The notes beneath the pieces were generated by a model that ran no database searches, had not been told where the DNA came from, and saw only the letters and a program-made list of their open reading frames with translations. This document shows positions 1 to 14,400 of a stretch of DNA of 64,000 nucleotides, piece by piece (the stretch's first letter is position 1; the number at the start of each line of letters is the position of its first letter). The translations under genes and the position numbers were made by a program. Origin of the DNA: Chamaea fasciata (taxonomy: Eukaryota > Chordata > Aves > Passeriformes > Sylviidae); NCBI GenBank assembly GCA_029207755.1, contig JARCOQ010000002.1, positions 41,488,244-41,552,243 on the forward strand, in the 5' to 3' direction.

Positions 1-1318
1 TGGAATAAAATTTCATCTCAGAAACGCTTCAATCCATAGGTGCTGATTCAGGTGAGGAGATAGTCTTGGGGAGTTGTCAGAGGTCTAGGGATTCAAGTCA
101 CAATAACATATTGCTCCAGTTTGGCATTACTGAAACCCACAACACAGTCATGCACTGAACAAAGGCAGATACTCACCACCCAACAGAGACACAATCTTTT
201 GGTGCAGTAGTGTCACTGCTGAGATGATTTTTCCACTCCTTCAGGCTTGCAGCTTGTGCACAGGGGTAGTAGAAAGGAGATTTGTGATGAGTTGCTGGTT
301 GGAAGCATAGTGTGGAAGGAAAACAGCAACTGGTGCTGAGTTCAGTCAAGGAGTCTTTGGTCCTTGGAGCAAAGATACTCAGAGACACCTCCAAAGACAT
401 CAAAAGAGATTGCAAAATATTTTGTAAACCATGCTATTGTGGAAAAAACTGTTTATCTCTCTCAACTTATAAATTACAGATCGATGAGAATCATAGTATA
501 AAAGATGTTTGTCATTGTTATTGAATAATACATGTTTAGAATAAGGAACACCTAGTTATTATCAGAGCATGAAATCATCAATCCGTTTCAGCTGACCAGC
601 TAATTTGAGGAAACATCTGGTCTGTGGTCTGCATCTCCCCCAGATGACTGAGGAAGTCAAGCAAAAGTGCTTGGAAGCCAAGCAGTCTTCCAAGTCCAGT
701 ACAGTGCAAAGTGATTTGTTTTGCTGAAAATGGTAAAGGCTGCTTGGTTTACCAGACCAACTCAGAAGTGTTTATGTTCAGGTTACACAGCTATATCAGA
801 AAGCTCAAGACTTGCTTTTAACTGGAAGCAAACCAAAAGTGATTCTAATCCTCATGTTAAAAGTAGTATTTCAAAATGTTTTGGCTTTATTGAAACTAAA
901 AGTTAGCCCCTAATCTGTATTCTGAATCCTGTAAAGTTGTGGAAATAGTGGAGGAAGGTAAGTCATTCTTTTTGTAAGTCATTCATTTTGCTTAGATTGG
1001 TTTCAGTGAAAATTTGCTTGATCATTTGTATGTACAATAGGTGAAAAAACAGCTAGCCCAGCCAAACTAGGTAACGTTTTTTACCAGTTTTGCAGTAGAT
1101 CTTCCTGATAAAGTCCCTGTCCCTGTATTGGAGATCAGCTGAAATAATGTCCTTTTTGGTGCTCCTTTATTTGCAAAAGTAATGTCATTTCAGCAATTCT
1201 GTGTACTAAAGGATTTTACAAAGTGAGTGTGTAGATTTTAGAGCAGGGAAATGCAAGAGACTTAATTTTAGGGTTTTTTTTTGTTTGGTTGAGTTTTGTA
1301 TTAGATATTTTAGAATAT
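1..1318. other. Unique intronic sequence, nothing recognised
   Basis: AT-rich sequence with no recognisable repeat, exon or structured element. Short open frames here show no family resemblance. Confidence 0.6.
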
Positions 1319-1323
1319 GTGTG

Positions 1324-2132
1324 TGTCTTGGTTTGGGAAGACAGGCATTTGCCAGGTAATAAGAAAAACCAACTGGAGTTTCTTTTGGAATGGAGAGTGT
1401 AAACCCCTCCTTCACTCTTTTTTTTTTTTTTATTTCCAATTATAAATTTACAATCAGAGGCTTTTAGGCAAAGATTTGGGAAATAGGAATAGCAGTTCTT
1501 TACTAGTATGTATTACAAAGCAAACAAACACAAAAAAACCTCACCAAACAATTACAGCATTAATAACAAATGAAAACAGTACTAAGAACCTTGAGGGTTT
1601 TGTTTCACAAAACCCAAGGCAGTTTGGTTTTTGTGTCTCTACAGGATTTTCAGAGCGCCAAGCTGAAATGGTGGAAAAGTTCTGGGCTGGTAGCTGGGAT
1701 GGCAGGGTGTCCCGGCAGGCAGGGGCAGGATGTCCCGGCAGCACAGGGGGTCCAGGGTCACACTGTAGCAAGAGGAGCAGTGCCCAAGAAGCTGAAGGCG
1801 AGGCAGGGCTGGCCCAGCTCCCGCGGGTGGCAGAGAAAACTCAGGATTCAGGCCGAACCGGTGATAGTAGATTTCCCAGGACTGGATCCCTTTGGCCACA
1901 GTGAAACTCTTCCAGCTAGCAACACCCGTTCTCTCTCTCCCCGAACACTGGAAAAAGAAGAGCCCCCAGCTGCCTCAAGCTCTGTCTTTTACTTGCATTA
2001 TCTCCCCCTTCCAACTTTGTCCACCTCTTAGTTTCGGTTAAGTACTCTCAAGTATCCAACACTTGGTCTCCTTGGTAACTTATGGGGAAAAAAATTCTTT
2101 AGAGAAAGAAGGAACAAACTTAACTCCCAACA
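1324..2132 (-). mobile_element. Solo LTR of an avian endogenous retrovirus-like element
   Basis: An 809-bp block starts TGTCTTGGTTTGGG and ends TAACTCCCAACA, giving TGT...ACA termini. It is bracketed by the 5-bp direct repeat GTGTG at 1319-1323 and 2133-2137, the size typical of ERVL-type integration. A GC-rich core with retained CpGs (about 1660-1900) contrasts with the surrounding intron. Read on the minus strand, the element begins TGTTGGGAGTTAAG. It then has a TATA-like AGTAAAAGAC (complement of 1984-1993), the GC-rich middle, and a T-rich 3' part, which is the order U3-R-U5; hence the strand. No gag, pol or env is attached, so it is a solo LTR left by recombination. The termini lie in GT-rich sequence, so the start could shift by 2 bp. 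The likeness to a passerine LTR family is from memory. Confidence 0.75.
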
Positions 2133-2225
2133 GTGTGTTTTGTTTCTGTTTACCTATTTTACATATTTATTTTTACCTAATTTCCTCTAGAAAAAAAAAA
2201 ATCCTTATAAATTGCAGCAACATTT

Positions 2226-2291
2226 GCATATATATATATGTACACATGTATGCATATATGTACATGCATACAGGCATGCATGTGTGTACAT
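2226..2291. repeat. Alternating purine-pyrimidine TA/TG/CA repeat
   Basis: Strict purine-pyrimidine alternation runs for 47 bases at 2226-2272, breaks at GG, and resumes at 2274-2291. It includes (TA)n, TGTACACATG and TGCATATATGTACATGCA, several of them self-complementary. It starts about 90 bp past the solo LTR. Confidence 0.85.
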
Positions 2292-5200
2292 TAGACTTAC
2301 CCTAAGCCTAGTTGTTGGTTCTGATGCAAGTTTGATGCTTCTAGTGAAGTAACTGTAAACTGTAAATACCTTGGGAAAATAAGATCTTAAGGTTAATAAA
2401 GGCTGTGTGAAAGTTGTGCTCCATTTGTTTTTGCTTGCATGAGATTAACATGTTTCTGAAAATGTTTACACCAACCAAACTAGCCAGGCATGAGATTTCT
2501 CTGCCTTTAAACCGTTTTCTGGCTGCCATGTAGGTTCTCTAGGACTAGTATGGAGTGCTGTCGGACTGGCATGGAGTGCTGTAGGTCCAGTTGTGGGCAC
2601 TGGAGAAAATAATCCACAATTTGAACCCAACTGCAAAGATAAAACAGAAGAAAGAACAAAGTAGTGCCATTTCTCTGAATGGTTTCTCCCCTTCAGATGC
2701 ACACCCTTACCCCGGGTGAAGTTATTTTCCTTTCCAGAAGTGTGAATGGAGATTAAAGCATTTTCCCCCCGATCTCCCCATCTTGTAGAGAGGCCAGGGT
2801 GAGAAAGCCTGTGGGAAGCAAAAACTCTTGGCTAAAATTAAGACAGCTACAAAGAGTAGTGGAAGTTTTCGTCTCTGGAAGATTGGCTTTTGACAAAGTA
2901 TAACCTTCAGGCTTTCCCAGTGGGAAAGTTAGCATACCTGTTACTGTGACCCTGCCCTACTAACCACTTGCACCTGCAGCAGCTCAGTGAGTTGGCATTC
3001 CTGCTGTTTTTACAAGAAGTATTCATGAGCACAAACAAAACAGTTCAGGGTTATGAAATAAGTTTGTAAACCTTAAATTTTCACAGTAGAAAATTAATGC
3101 AAATTTATTTTGCTTTCTAAACAATACCTTGTGTTCTAGTGTAACAGGCAATTTATATAATTTTTTTTGTTGTGGGATTGTAATATGTAATATTTAACTA
3201 CATAAATATTTTGACAATAATTTGAATAAGTGATCTCTTTAATTAGTACTTATTTCTTTAAAAGAACAATTAAAATATTAAATGAAACTGTAGTATCTTC
3301 TATTTTCATTTTACTGACTGATAAACATAGACATGTCTTTTAAACTGTTAAGAAAACTTTCCTGTCTGACCATTCAGGGAGTACCGTTGCAGTGACACTC
3401 CCACCATTCAAGACTTTTCGCTGCTGGGGTTGAAGCCCCTTTGCAACAAGGCTCACACAGTTACACAAGTTTCCCTTACCAGCTTGACCCCAGGTTTCCC
3501 ATAGCAGGGTCTCAGACATCTGAATCCTTTAAGTAATTTAGTCAACATGCAAAACACCCAGCTCGGGCTGGGTGCCTCCAAGGAGGGACCCTGAACAACC
3601 AAATCCCTGAGCTTTTATGCTCTTGCAGTCCAAGCATGCCATAGTCTGGGGTCCTCCTGCTGAGTCCTTGGCTCCTGCAGTGTCTCTGAGTGTCTGCTGT
3701 CCTGGTTGATCCCAAAGGTCTCTGTGTTGTGCAAAGGGGCAGCACCAATTCATGGCTTTTTGCCCTGGGCTCCCATCATTTCCCAACATCCAGAGCCCAG
3801 CCTTCAGCTCACACTTCAGCTGCACACTGAGATATCTGCATTAAATTAATTCCTCAACTGGACCACTGAAGTTTGGGTTTGCTGACTGTTCACAAGTTCC
3901 AGAGTGCTCTACTATCCCACATGCTGAGTTTCATGGAGTTTACCATTATGAATCATGAATTTTGTAGAATGGGAATTATAAAGCTTTACCTGATGTTTTG
4001 TTAGAGTCACAGTTGTTGTACACTGAGGATCTTTCATGCCTGACAAATCAAATAATAGATTCTCATGTACTGGGACGAGTGCCCATCAGTACACTCCAAA
4101 TTAAGCCATGAGGGGCACACTTAATCATATTGATTAGGCGAGGAGAATTCAAGGTGTAGTGGAAGAATTTCAAATGAAGTAAAACTCAGAGGAAAACAAC
4201 CGAACCCAAAAAAGGCAGGGCTGAACTGAAAATTTCATACCTGGTAAATCCATGTGGCAAGCTATAATGCCCTGCTTGCAGAAGAGGCAGGGGAAAGAGA
4301 CACAGTGGAGCCTTTGTCCCTGCCAACACAGCCCAGCTTCATGGCAATGAACCTTGTGGGTGCAGTGACTGTTGCTGCTGTAGATCCTGTCAGTGTACTG
4401 GAGTCAGGGCTAAGCATGGCTGGAAATTAGGAGAATTACCCTGTAACTCGTAGGGGGCCTTTCTAGAAGGCGGTTGTCATATGCTATTAAAGATTGCATC
4501 TCTTTGTGCTCTATTGACTAAAAATTATAATTTAAACCTTTAAAATATGTATCACAATGTCTGTATACTATAACATTAACCAGCTTGTACTGCTCCAGGT
4601 TGACTGACAAGATAATATATATTTAAATAAAAAATGACAGTGGGGCTCCACCAGATTTCCCTAGGATTCAAGAGGCAATTAAACATTACTCAGTCTTCTT
4701 TGTACCACAGATTAATGAAGAGATAGAAAAATCAGAGGGGAAGCTTACAGCCAGAGAATACCATTTACATAAAGGGATCATTAATAGGAAGTCAATATTT
4801 ACTGCACTGCAAATGCAGTCTTTCCTTTTGTAAAAAAATTAACCACAGGCCCATGGTACATGTCTTTTCTCTACAGAGATGATGAGCATAGCTGCAAACA
4901 GCTATCAAGTAAATATACTGCCAAATGCTATTACCATTTGTTCTTGCCATAGAAATAACAAAAGCTTACATACAGTTCTTAAATGAGGGCAGGATAAGTA
5001 GCTCCAGGCAGTAATTCAGAATGTCCAGTTGTGTCACTTTTACAAGAGGACTGTGACTAACAATAGCTCTCTAGTACCAGGAATAGTGAGACCAGCTTGG
5101 GATGGGATGCTGGATGTGGAAATTCAGGTTATGGGTTATCTACATGCTGCTAACTCAGGCTCAGACCTTGTGGACTTTTTGAAAGGGATCTGTTACTTCA

Positions 5201-5425
5201 AGATGTTGTGTTAGATTTGCAGTAATAGGAAAAAACACAGCAGTGTTAACCATCAGAGCTGAGTATATGTGGTGTTGCCACTGAATAACAGCAGGAATTC
5301 ACTGCTGAAGAGAAGTCATACCTCAAAATTAAAATTGATTAGGGATTTAAAAAGCATAAAATCAGCTAGAGTGAATAAAACAATAGCTTAACCGACAGTA
5401 TTAAAAACAAAAAAAATCCAAAAAA
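2292..5425. other. Intronic sequence, unassigned
   Basis: Mostly unique AT-rich sequence. A GC-richer stretch at about 3360-3840 looks like an old repeat or LTR fragment but shows no diagnostic ends, so I cannot name it. Its short minus-strand open frames have no family resemblance. Confidence 0.5.
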
Positions 5426-5446
5426 CAAACAAACAAACAAACAAAC
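5426..5446. repeat. (CAAA)n microsatellite
   Basis: Five CAAA units plus a base, preceded by an A-rich run. Confidence 0.85.
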
Positions 5447-8400
5447 CAAATTGCTTGTTTCTATCAATGCACTGAAACAGGGACAAAATCTCACTAACAT
5501 GAACTGTAACAACATTTATTCAGTTTCAGGGTGGAACTGCTTGACAGCATATTTCTTTCTCTGGTACTTTTCCAGATACATTATTTTTTACAGTAGACTT
5601 GGAAAAAACCACATTTTCTTTCCAAAGGATTTCTGTAGATTGTTAAAAAATGAGCAAAATTAAAATCTTCAAATAAAACTGATGACTTTTTACTTTGGAT
5701 TAAGAAATGTTTTGCTTTTATTATTCATCATTTGGAGATGAGTAATTGAAATTTTTACTTTAGCCTGTTTTAAAATACTACTTCAGTGGCAGAAGGGAAA
5801 TGAAATTCTTGTTTCTCCAGTGAACAAAGGAAAATGTTCTTCCAAATAATTTTGCCAAAATACCTGCCATTTCTAAACATACTTTATAGTGTGAGAAGCA
5901 CATTAGGACTTTAGGACATCACAGCTGCATTCTTTAACTGACAGCTTTCTGAGTATCAGGAAGAATATACTCTTATGCCAAAGAAAGGCAATTTTATTTG
6001 CAATTTTAAAAAAAGCATTATCAAAGAAAATGCATTTGAGTTATGTAAAACCAAGTTGCTATTAAATTTACCTTGCCTTTTGAAATTTCTATTATATAGG
6101 AATATAGAAATATTATCTCTAAAAAGATAATCTTAAATACCTGGGCATGCTATTCAACTATATGCCTTGGGTTTTCAGTGTCTTTTGTGCTTTTCTGTAC
6201 TTTGAATCAATGTGATGTATTATTTAGTGTAAGGAAACCACCACTATTTAGTTACAGAAACTCTCTTTATAATACTAAAAATGGAATATTATCTCCTTGG
6301 AAGAATTTATTATAGAAGTTAGACTAAGCTGTAGTTTTGGCGGAAGGATACAGATAACCTTTGTGTCCAGTATTGATTTGATTAACATAATTAAAAGCCA
6401 CATGAAATGGCCTCTGATGAAATGCTGCTAAGCAAGGACTCAGTATTTCAGTTTTACATTTCTTTGTCAGCAGTGGCTCACTTAGCAGTTAGGCACGTTA
6501 TAAAATCTTTTTAATACCTGAGGTGCTCCTGGGTTTCCTCGTAGGAACCACTTATAACATGTTTGCAGGCACCAGCCCCAAGCCTTGCCAGGGTGGGCTG
6601 TCTGGCTGCAGTGCAAGCCAGAAATGTACTTTCCCAGCTGAAGACCTAAAATATCCTGATGTGCCGTCTTGGCTTGTCACCTCGGATCCTCATCAGGCTG
6701 TGCTGCTTCTCATTGCTGAACAGAGACATGAAGGACGAACTGCTGCCCTACTTTGGATGAGGTGTCTGTAAAGCACATTCAGCCACATCAGTGGTACACA
6801 ACTCTTTCTAATACCATTTTGAGGAGGATTTTTGCCAAATGTGACTGCCTGTAGGAAGTGCAGTGGAGGGGAGTGTCAGAGACTATGATGGAAGCAGGGT
6901 TCTTTCTGTTTTGACAGAGAAAATATGAGCTGGGTCTGTTAGAGTGTGTTCATGTGAGTCAAATTGTTGGATAATAATTTTTAGGATGATTAGTTTTCTT
7001 TATTGCAATAGTAGGTGCATGCTATCAACACTTACTTTGCATGCAGCAGGAAAGACTGTGCTGTGGAGGCTTGGTTGGCATGGGGGAACTGATGGCGTTG
7101 TTTTTGTTGGTTGGTATTTTTCTTTTCTTTTTTTGCTAGATCCAAATAGATTCTTGGGACCTAAAGGATTAATCCAAACTGGGACTATACTTTTATATTG
7201 AAATTTCTGTTTTGTTTCTACTACGTCTGTGAGTATGGCTGAGGCAATACCTGGTAGTCCTTGGTTTGTAAGTGCTTTGGAGTTTGGGTATCATGGGTAC
7301 ACTGTGTAAATTTTCCTAAAAATAAAAGTTGCATATGTTAAGAGTCTTTGCTTCTCCATAATCTGGCTGCCTTGAGTATTTTCTTCTTTGGACACTAAGG
7401 TACTGGAGCCATCACACAGATTTATGACTTTCTTGGTGAACTTACAGCAGCTCAACAAGTTTTTTAAGTGCCCATTTGTTTTCTATTTTAAGCAGACTTA
7501 GTGGATACTTTTTATACCTGAGTCAGTGTATGGGTCTCTGGATATTATTCATGCATAAATTTTCTTTGGTAAGCATAACATTTTTCCTGCATTTAGCTTT
7601 TCAGTCAAACAGAAGTGTAATGATAAGTGTTGATTTTGTATAAAAATATTGAATGTTGAGTATATGAAATACTGAATTTAGAATGTGAAGTATATGAAGT
7701 ATACAGAAAAGCAGATGGCTGAGAGCTGCCTATGTGAGTGTTTGATGAAGGTTTAGACTGCAAGGTGTCGTATTAGTAATGTGTCACACTCTGATTGTCT
7801 AGTTCAGTTGTTCACTACCATAAGTCAGTCTAATGGAAGCATTTAATTTCAAGAAGTCACAGGTTGTGGTCACCGTGTGTACTGTATATTAGTGTTGTCT
7901 GTGGTTATAATTTGAAGGTAGTAACATCTAAAATAATGCTGTGCTAGGCTCTACAGCAGCATAAGGAATCGGTCCCTGCCCAAGGGGCAGGAGATGATCA
8001 GTGTGGATACCAGGGGTCCCCTCCCTCCGAAAAAGAATCAGCAGTGCTCCTATGGGCAGATGTTGATAAGGTAGTAGTGGCACTAAACTCTACAATATTT
8101 ATAGATAAATTATGTTGATATGAGAAAGGAAGAAAACAGATATTTTAGCCTAAATTTTCTACTACAGGTGTCTAATGCCAAATACTGAAGTGCTAGAGAG
8201 GTGTGAGGATGTCTTACTATTCCCACTGAAATTAACTGATGGAGAGGCCGGAGGGCAACTCTCTCAATCAGGCCTGAATCTATGAATTTTGAGGTGTTGG
8301 CCTTTATATCCCCCTTGTGTAAATGTGTTCCTTCACAGTTTGCATCCCGAAATTTCTTGTAAAGGTTGTTTATTTAGTACATAATTGGAATTGTAGCAAT

Positions 8401-11400
8401 TTCTCTAGTTTCTAAGAAAGGCAGAACCAGAGTAATAAAATCACACTAGAGAGGCCTGCCTGAATCCACAAACAAAATTTGAACAGCACAATTCTGTCAG
8501 GATCATGGATATGTAAACCCTGCACAAAGATTTGCAACATGTTCTGTTATTCTCTTCCTATTTAAGGACTTCTAGGAAATGATCTCGAGGATTTTCTGGT
8601 ATTTCTGGTGTTCTAGTCTTCAGAACTTGATCTCACAAGAATGAAATCTTGGAGGCTGTCCATTTTCCTGAAGGATGCACTGGGAATTGCCCTTTAGCAC
8701 CTATGGAAAAAAAAAAAATATAGAAGACATAAGTATTCTTCAATATAAATTGTTTTCTGTACTGTTAGAAAAACTGCACCATTCTCATTTTCTTTGTGTC
8801 CCTTTCTGTCTCTCCAAAAGCTTTCTTTCCTGCATTTATTAAATATTAATTGTATGGTAATACACTCTATTAAATTACAGGAAATATTAATGTGATTTTT
8901 ATCCTTTGAGTTTTGCAAACTCAGTAAGGAGATACATTAAAACACCAGTAGAGATGATGTAGTATAGTTACATTCACTTCTGCCATGTAAGTCTGTACTG
9001 AATTTGTCTCATTAGCATGAAACCTCTAGAAAATAGACATTTTTACACAAATGTCATAACAAGAGACTCATAACAAAATGAAAGCACTTGTTCTTTCTTG
9101 CTTCTTACTTAAGTCACCTTTGGATAGTATCTCAGTAATTGAAAGGTAAATGTAAAGAATAATATTAATAAGCAATGTTTCAAGGTCAAGGACATGTTTG
9201 CAGGTCTAATCTAGCCACCTTACACCTCATGAATGCCTGCAGGGTCTGAGAAGGGTGCTACATGCCCATACTGAATTAGGGAAAGGCAGAAAGTGATAGA
9301 GAGCTTCAATTTGCAATAGTAGTTCCACCCTGAGTTTTGTTATCAGCCTCCTGAAAATAAGATTTTGGCAAGTTGTCTTCATTGGAACTTGCTGAAAAAC
9401 AGCCAAAGAAGCTTTATGGCTTTCATGTGCTGATGCTGAGTGGGTGGTAGCATTGTTCCAGAATCCTCTCAGGAGGCTTCTAATGCTGTGGCTGCAATTT
9501 GTGCCACCTGCAGTGACACTGTTGGGGTTGTTGGACCTGGAGGTGTTTCTTGGTTTGAAGGTCTGTCTGTATATCCCACCTGTGCCTCAAATCCACGCTC
9601 CAACACAGACTTGTTTGAGAAATTATATGTTTACCGTTCTTGAATTCATTTCATTTCTAACCTTAATTGCAGATTAGACACAAGACAGCTAAATAGATAA
9701 AACTCACTCTGAATAAATAGTGAGATACTGAATGGTGTAAACATGTTGGGAATTTTGGATGTTCCTTAGAAAGTTTTTGCTAACAACAGCATGTTACCAC
9801 GTACATCAGCTAGTGGGACTGGGATTCAGTAGGGGATCCTTCCAGAGTGTTTTCTGTGCACCTTATCTTTTCACATTCCAGTGCCCTGAGATCATCTCAC
9901 ATTCCTGCCTTGTTTGGATATGCACTTCCTTGGGTTGCTCTCCACCCAGGAGAATCCTTCCTACTGTGTCTCCTTGCCTCACAGTTTGAAAATTTTCAGT
10001 TTGTAAAGGTCCTTCATTTCTTACAGCTACTATGCCTTCATGTCTTTCTCTGATCTCTCCTGTCCTCTTCACCTGCATCACTAGACCTTCACCATCACAA
10101 GCAGCATTATACAGCACTTGTGGCGTAAAGAGATTCTAGCAGATCTTGCCAGCCTTGCAGGGTTGGCATCCAGTCACTTGTATGTCAGGAGAAGATACTC
10201 CTATGAAGGCAGCTGCAAGAATGTACCCCATATTCAGATGGTTCACAACGTATTTCGGGAAGAGCCCTTACAGAGTAAAAGCACCTACTATTTTTGTTTG
10301 TTGTGGAACTGTTTCCTGTTTCATTCATTGTTAGATAGTGCTTGCCATAAAACCTATGCTTGTTTGAACCGTCAGTGCCTGTAACTTGTTTGCACTGTTG
10401 CAATATCCCTTCCCATCATATATACAAGTTACTAAAAATGTTAGTTCAGTTTCAAATTACTTACTCTTTGCTGAATTACTTACTCAACTGCTGAAGCAAA
10501 AGCTTTGTCATAATCCTTTCTACACAAGTATCTGGCATAGAAGAGGACTAGTAACAGGTATAATTAGAATGAAAAACAAAAATAAAGTGTCCATTTTGAA
10601 TTTCATTAATTATAAATTCTAAAGCCTGAATATGGACCCCACTTCCTAAGCTCAATTACATAGCCTTATGTAAAGATTTTTTTTGTGTTGTACAGCTTTT
10701 TTTTCTTTCTTGTTTTTAATGTGTGCAATATAAAAGAAAAAAATTACATCCTGCACTCATAAGCTGAACCTGCTACATAACCAGGGAGCAATAGTTGTGC
10801 AGCAGAGAGAAGTACTATCAAGTTGCATTGTATCCTATGTGCATTTAATGAGCATATGAATTGATCTGATGTTTTCTTTCAGTTGTTAGCGGATGGGTCA
10901 CTAAATTTATATAGTACCAGTCAGTGTCTTACCTCTATTTTGTATTATCTGCTATGAAGTAAAAATGTCTAGGTAAACAGCAGAACGGTTCAATACCCTG
11001 TGCTGATTTATGAACACATGCAATATGGCTATGAAATCAGAAGCAATTGCAGTGTAAAAGAAAGAAATGTAATTTTTGGTCACACCGGGAAAGCTGAAAT
11101 TGTATTACCAGCTTGTAGTAAATGTGCAGTGAAGCCCTTTCCTACAAGAGGATTTTCGTGTGTAATTAATGGTGCTGTGTCTTGCTTGGATTTGAACTCC
11201 TAACATGAACCACATAGTATGCTGCAGTCTTGCTTGAGGGTGCAGAGGATGGTCTAGTCAGCAGTTCACCTGCATGACCTTTACATTTCTTTGAAGGCTT
11301 GTGCAGGGTCTGTTTCCTCTCTTGCCTTCTGTAGGGGGGTGGTGTAGAGTATCTCCTGCTTATCATGCACGCACTTAACTCCTGTTAATCCTTTTGGGAG

Positions 11401-14400
11401 CGACACTGTGGCATCAAAGCAGGTATATACTTTTAATCTCTAAAGCAGCCCTCTAAGAGGTAACTTGAATTTATAGGCCTTATCAATTTGCAGCAGTGGA
11501 GGTGAATAAAGAGAGTCTTTAAAATAAAGCAACGGCTGACTCAGCTTACATAGAGGTTTGAGAGTAAAACTGAAAATTCAGCAGTGCTCGCCCTTCCTCA
11601 GCTATCAGCTGATGGAAAGTATTACCCTTTTTATGCTAATCCTCTGAGACTGGTGTAATGTAAAGTACTGGAGATATGGGTGTCTAAATAACAGTAGATC
11701 ACTAGTATTTGGAGACTCTTTAAAGGGTAGCTCCTCAGGGTATCCTTCCACAGCAGGCGGGGAGAAACTCAAAATATTAAGGTTTATTTTATGTCTGAAA
11801 GCTGACAAAACTGTTTATGTAAATTCAGGAAATTCACTCACATGGACACAGTTCCTTTGCTATGAATAGGTGGTCGGAGCATCTGCTTTTGATTATTTTT
11901 TGTTTTGATTACCTGAGACAAGTAAGATTCAATAGTCATCCTAACTCAAATAACAGCTGTCCAAATAGCTCACTGCCAATGCATGTTAAATAACAGTATC
12001 ATTGTGTAATGTCAGATTTATGTAATATGCTATTTGTCAGATCACAGATAACAGAAATGCAAGTTTATTGTTTGGTGCTGGGATGAGCACATTTGGGATC
12101 CACATTTGTGAGCCAGCCTCACTTCAACCCATTATTAACTGTTACCCTTTCAATCTAGTCCTAATGGCTCAAATGTCTGTTTAATGTTTGCAGATATGTT
12201 GAAAAATGGAGCTGAACAAATAGTTCACGAGTAAAGAGTAGTCAGAGATGCTGTTCCTGCTGCTAATTTTAGATCAGCATTCTTTCAGACAGTTATGTTT
12301 ATACTGGTGATATGATCAGTAATAGGAAAAAAGTACAGTGGAATAAGGAGTCTAGTACATACATAATAAATATTTTTTAGTGCAGTTAATAAAAATGAGC
12401 AGTGGTGTCTTTAAAAGCTTAAAATTTTCAGTGGGGGTTCTGATATTTTCCTGTTAGTTCATTTCTAATATCTGTTGTTCGATGAATAATTTCTATAAAA
12501 TAATGGCCTTATATTTGTGCCACGTAATTTTTTTTTTCTTTTCTGACTGTATAAAACCATTGTGCATGGTAGTCATTGCCCAGGGTGCTTTAAGTGGCAG
12601 AACCTTGTTCTTAATTGTCAGAAAACGGCTTTTTCAGGTACTGTTTACAGGTGCTACATCTTGAAAGAAGCTACATTCAATTTCATATGACCATATTGCA
12701 GCCAACTTCTGAGTTTTAGAGTGATAAATAACATTGAATGATATCTTTTAAGAATGCAGAAATTACAGGCTTTCTGAGTCTTATTCTCATTACCCATTAC
12801 ACATTGATTTTGAATAAAGTGTTCAGCTACCTACTAAATGCCTCCTTCACAATGCACAATTTAAGAAACCAGTACTGTGAACAGAATTCCATAAAGTAAA
12901 TATTGCTTATACTTGTAGAAATGGAGGCATTTTGAAATTTCAAATGCAATGAAGAAAAATGCAGATAAAAAAATCACTGTGCCTGCAGATACTTACGGAG
13001 AAATTTCCTGGATCATTAAATGCCTCTTATCATTCGTAATATGGAAGCGTAGCAAAATGCATCTGGTATTTCTGTTGAAAGAAATCATATTCAAATTTTT
13101 CAACTTCCTGAAGCTTAAGTACATTCATGATCTGAATAACAGATTTTAGAAGAAAAAGATTTACGGGTTAATTCTAAAGGCTGATGATGAGACAAAATAT
13201 CGTAACACTAAATTATATGCATAAATCCAGGTAATGACAGTGTGGGGCATGTCTGCAAAAAACTTTATGAACCTGGGACATGTTTTAATTACTATTCTAT
13301 ATAGAGAAAATAGCTTTCTAAGAACTCATGGTATCTGCAGTTAAATTACTGCAGTTAAAGAAGATAACATTATACAAAATGAAAAAACATAAATTTGTAG
13401 TTTATGTTCACAACTTCAAAGTCAAGGCATCTGCATATCATCTCAGAAATGAAACAAAAGCTGAATCATAAATCAGCTGGTGTTCATTATAATTTACATG
13501 CATGTATGTAATTAGAAGTGAATGAAACAGTAGAAAAATACCATCATTTACTATCTTTTCTCAAGAATTGTCTGTAAACATTTTGTGTCTTAACTGTAAG
13601 CTAAGTCACAGCTGTAAGTTGATGTCTCTCAAAGACAAGAAACTGCAAAGCGGGTCCCGTCATGGATCCGGAGACTCCACTAAAACATTGCTTATTGGGC
13701 TTTTTCAGCCTGAGGTTGCTGTTAAGTGAATTTCTTGGAAATGGCAGCTGTTCTTTGCTGGAGCTAGCTGCTGATGCTTTTAATGCTGGTAACCCAACTC
13801 CTGTAACTCCATGTTACTGCTGTTGTACAACTCGGCGCGTGTGTGACTGCTGCCTTCCCTACTCCCTTGACCTTTTCCTTGTTTGAGTGTGGAGTCAAGC
13901 ATGTTAGATTGAAATGCCTTCACTGTTGATTTAAGATTTAAAAAAAAAGAAAGATTTTTCATTGGGGCATTGAGTCTGGGAAGCACTCGTGGGCTCCATT
14001 TAGTTTGCTTTGCTGTTGTCATGGTGAACTCCAGCATAGAAGTGGGAAAAAAAATGGCCTGAGGTACTAACATTTGCAGCTCTTCCAGCTGCCTGCAAAT
14101 ATATGTCTGCGATCTTAAATTCTAGGATGTAGTTTTATAGTATGTAATGAATTTCTGTCCCTACAATAAATGTAATTTTTCAGAATGAACCTTTTGAAAA
14201 AATATGTTTATTTAAGTCTATAAGATCATATTTTAATAGTTAATAGTATGGATTGTCACTGCATGTTGTTGCTTTGAGGATGTATGTCTTGGTGTTTGGC
14301 TTCCCTGAGGCAGACTCTAACATCCTTTAATCCTCCCTGGTCCAATGGTAGGGACAGTCTTGTAAACATGAGAGTTTTCTCCATAAAGCTGTCCTTGCAA

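Noticed and set aside
7960..8290. Possible ancient amniote repeat (GGTCCCTGCCCAAGGGGCAG; CCCACTGAAATTAACTGATG)
   Set aside because: The phrases recall old interspersed repeats, but the match is too short and diverged to name.
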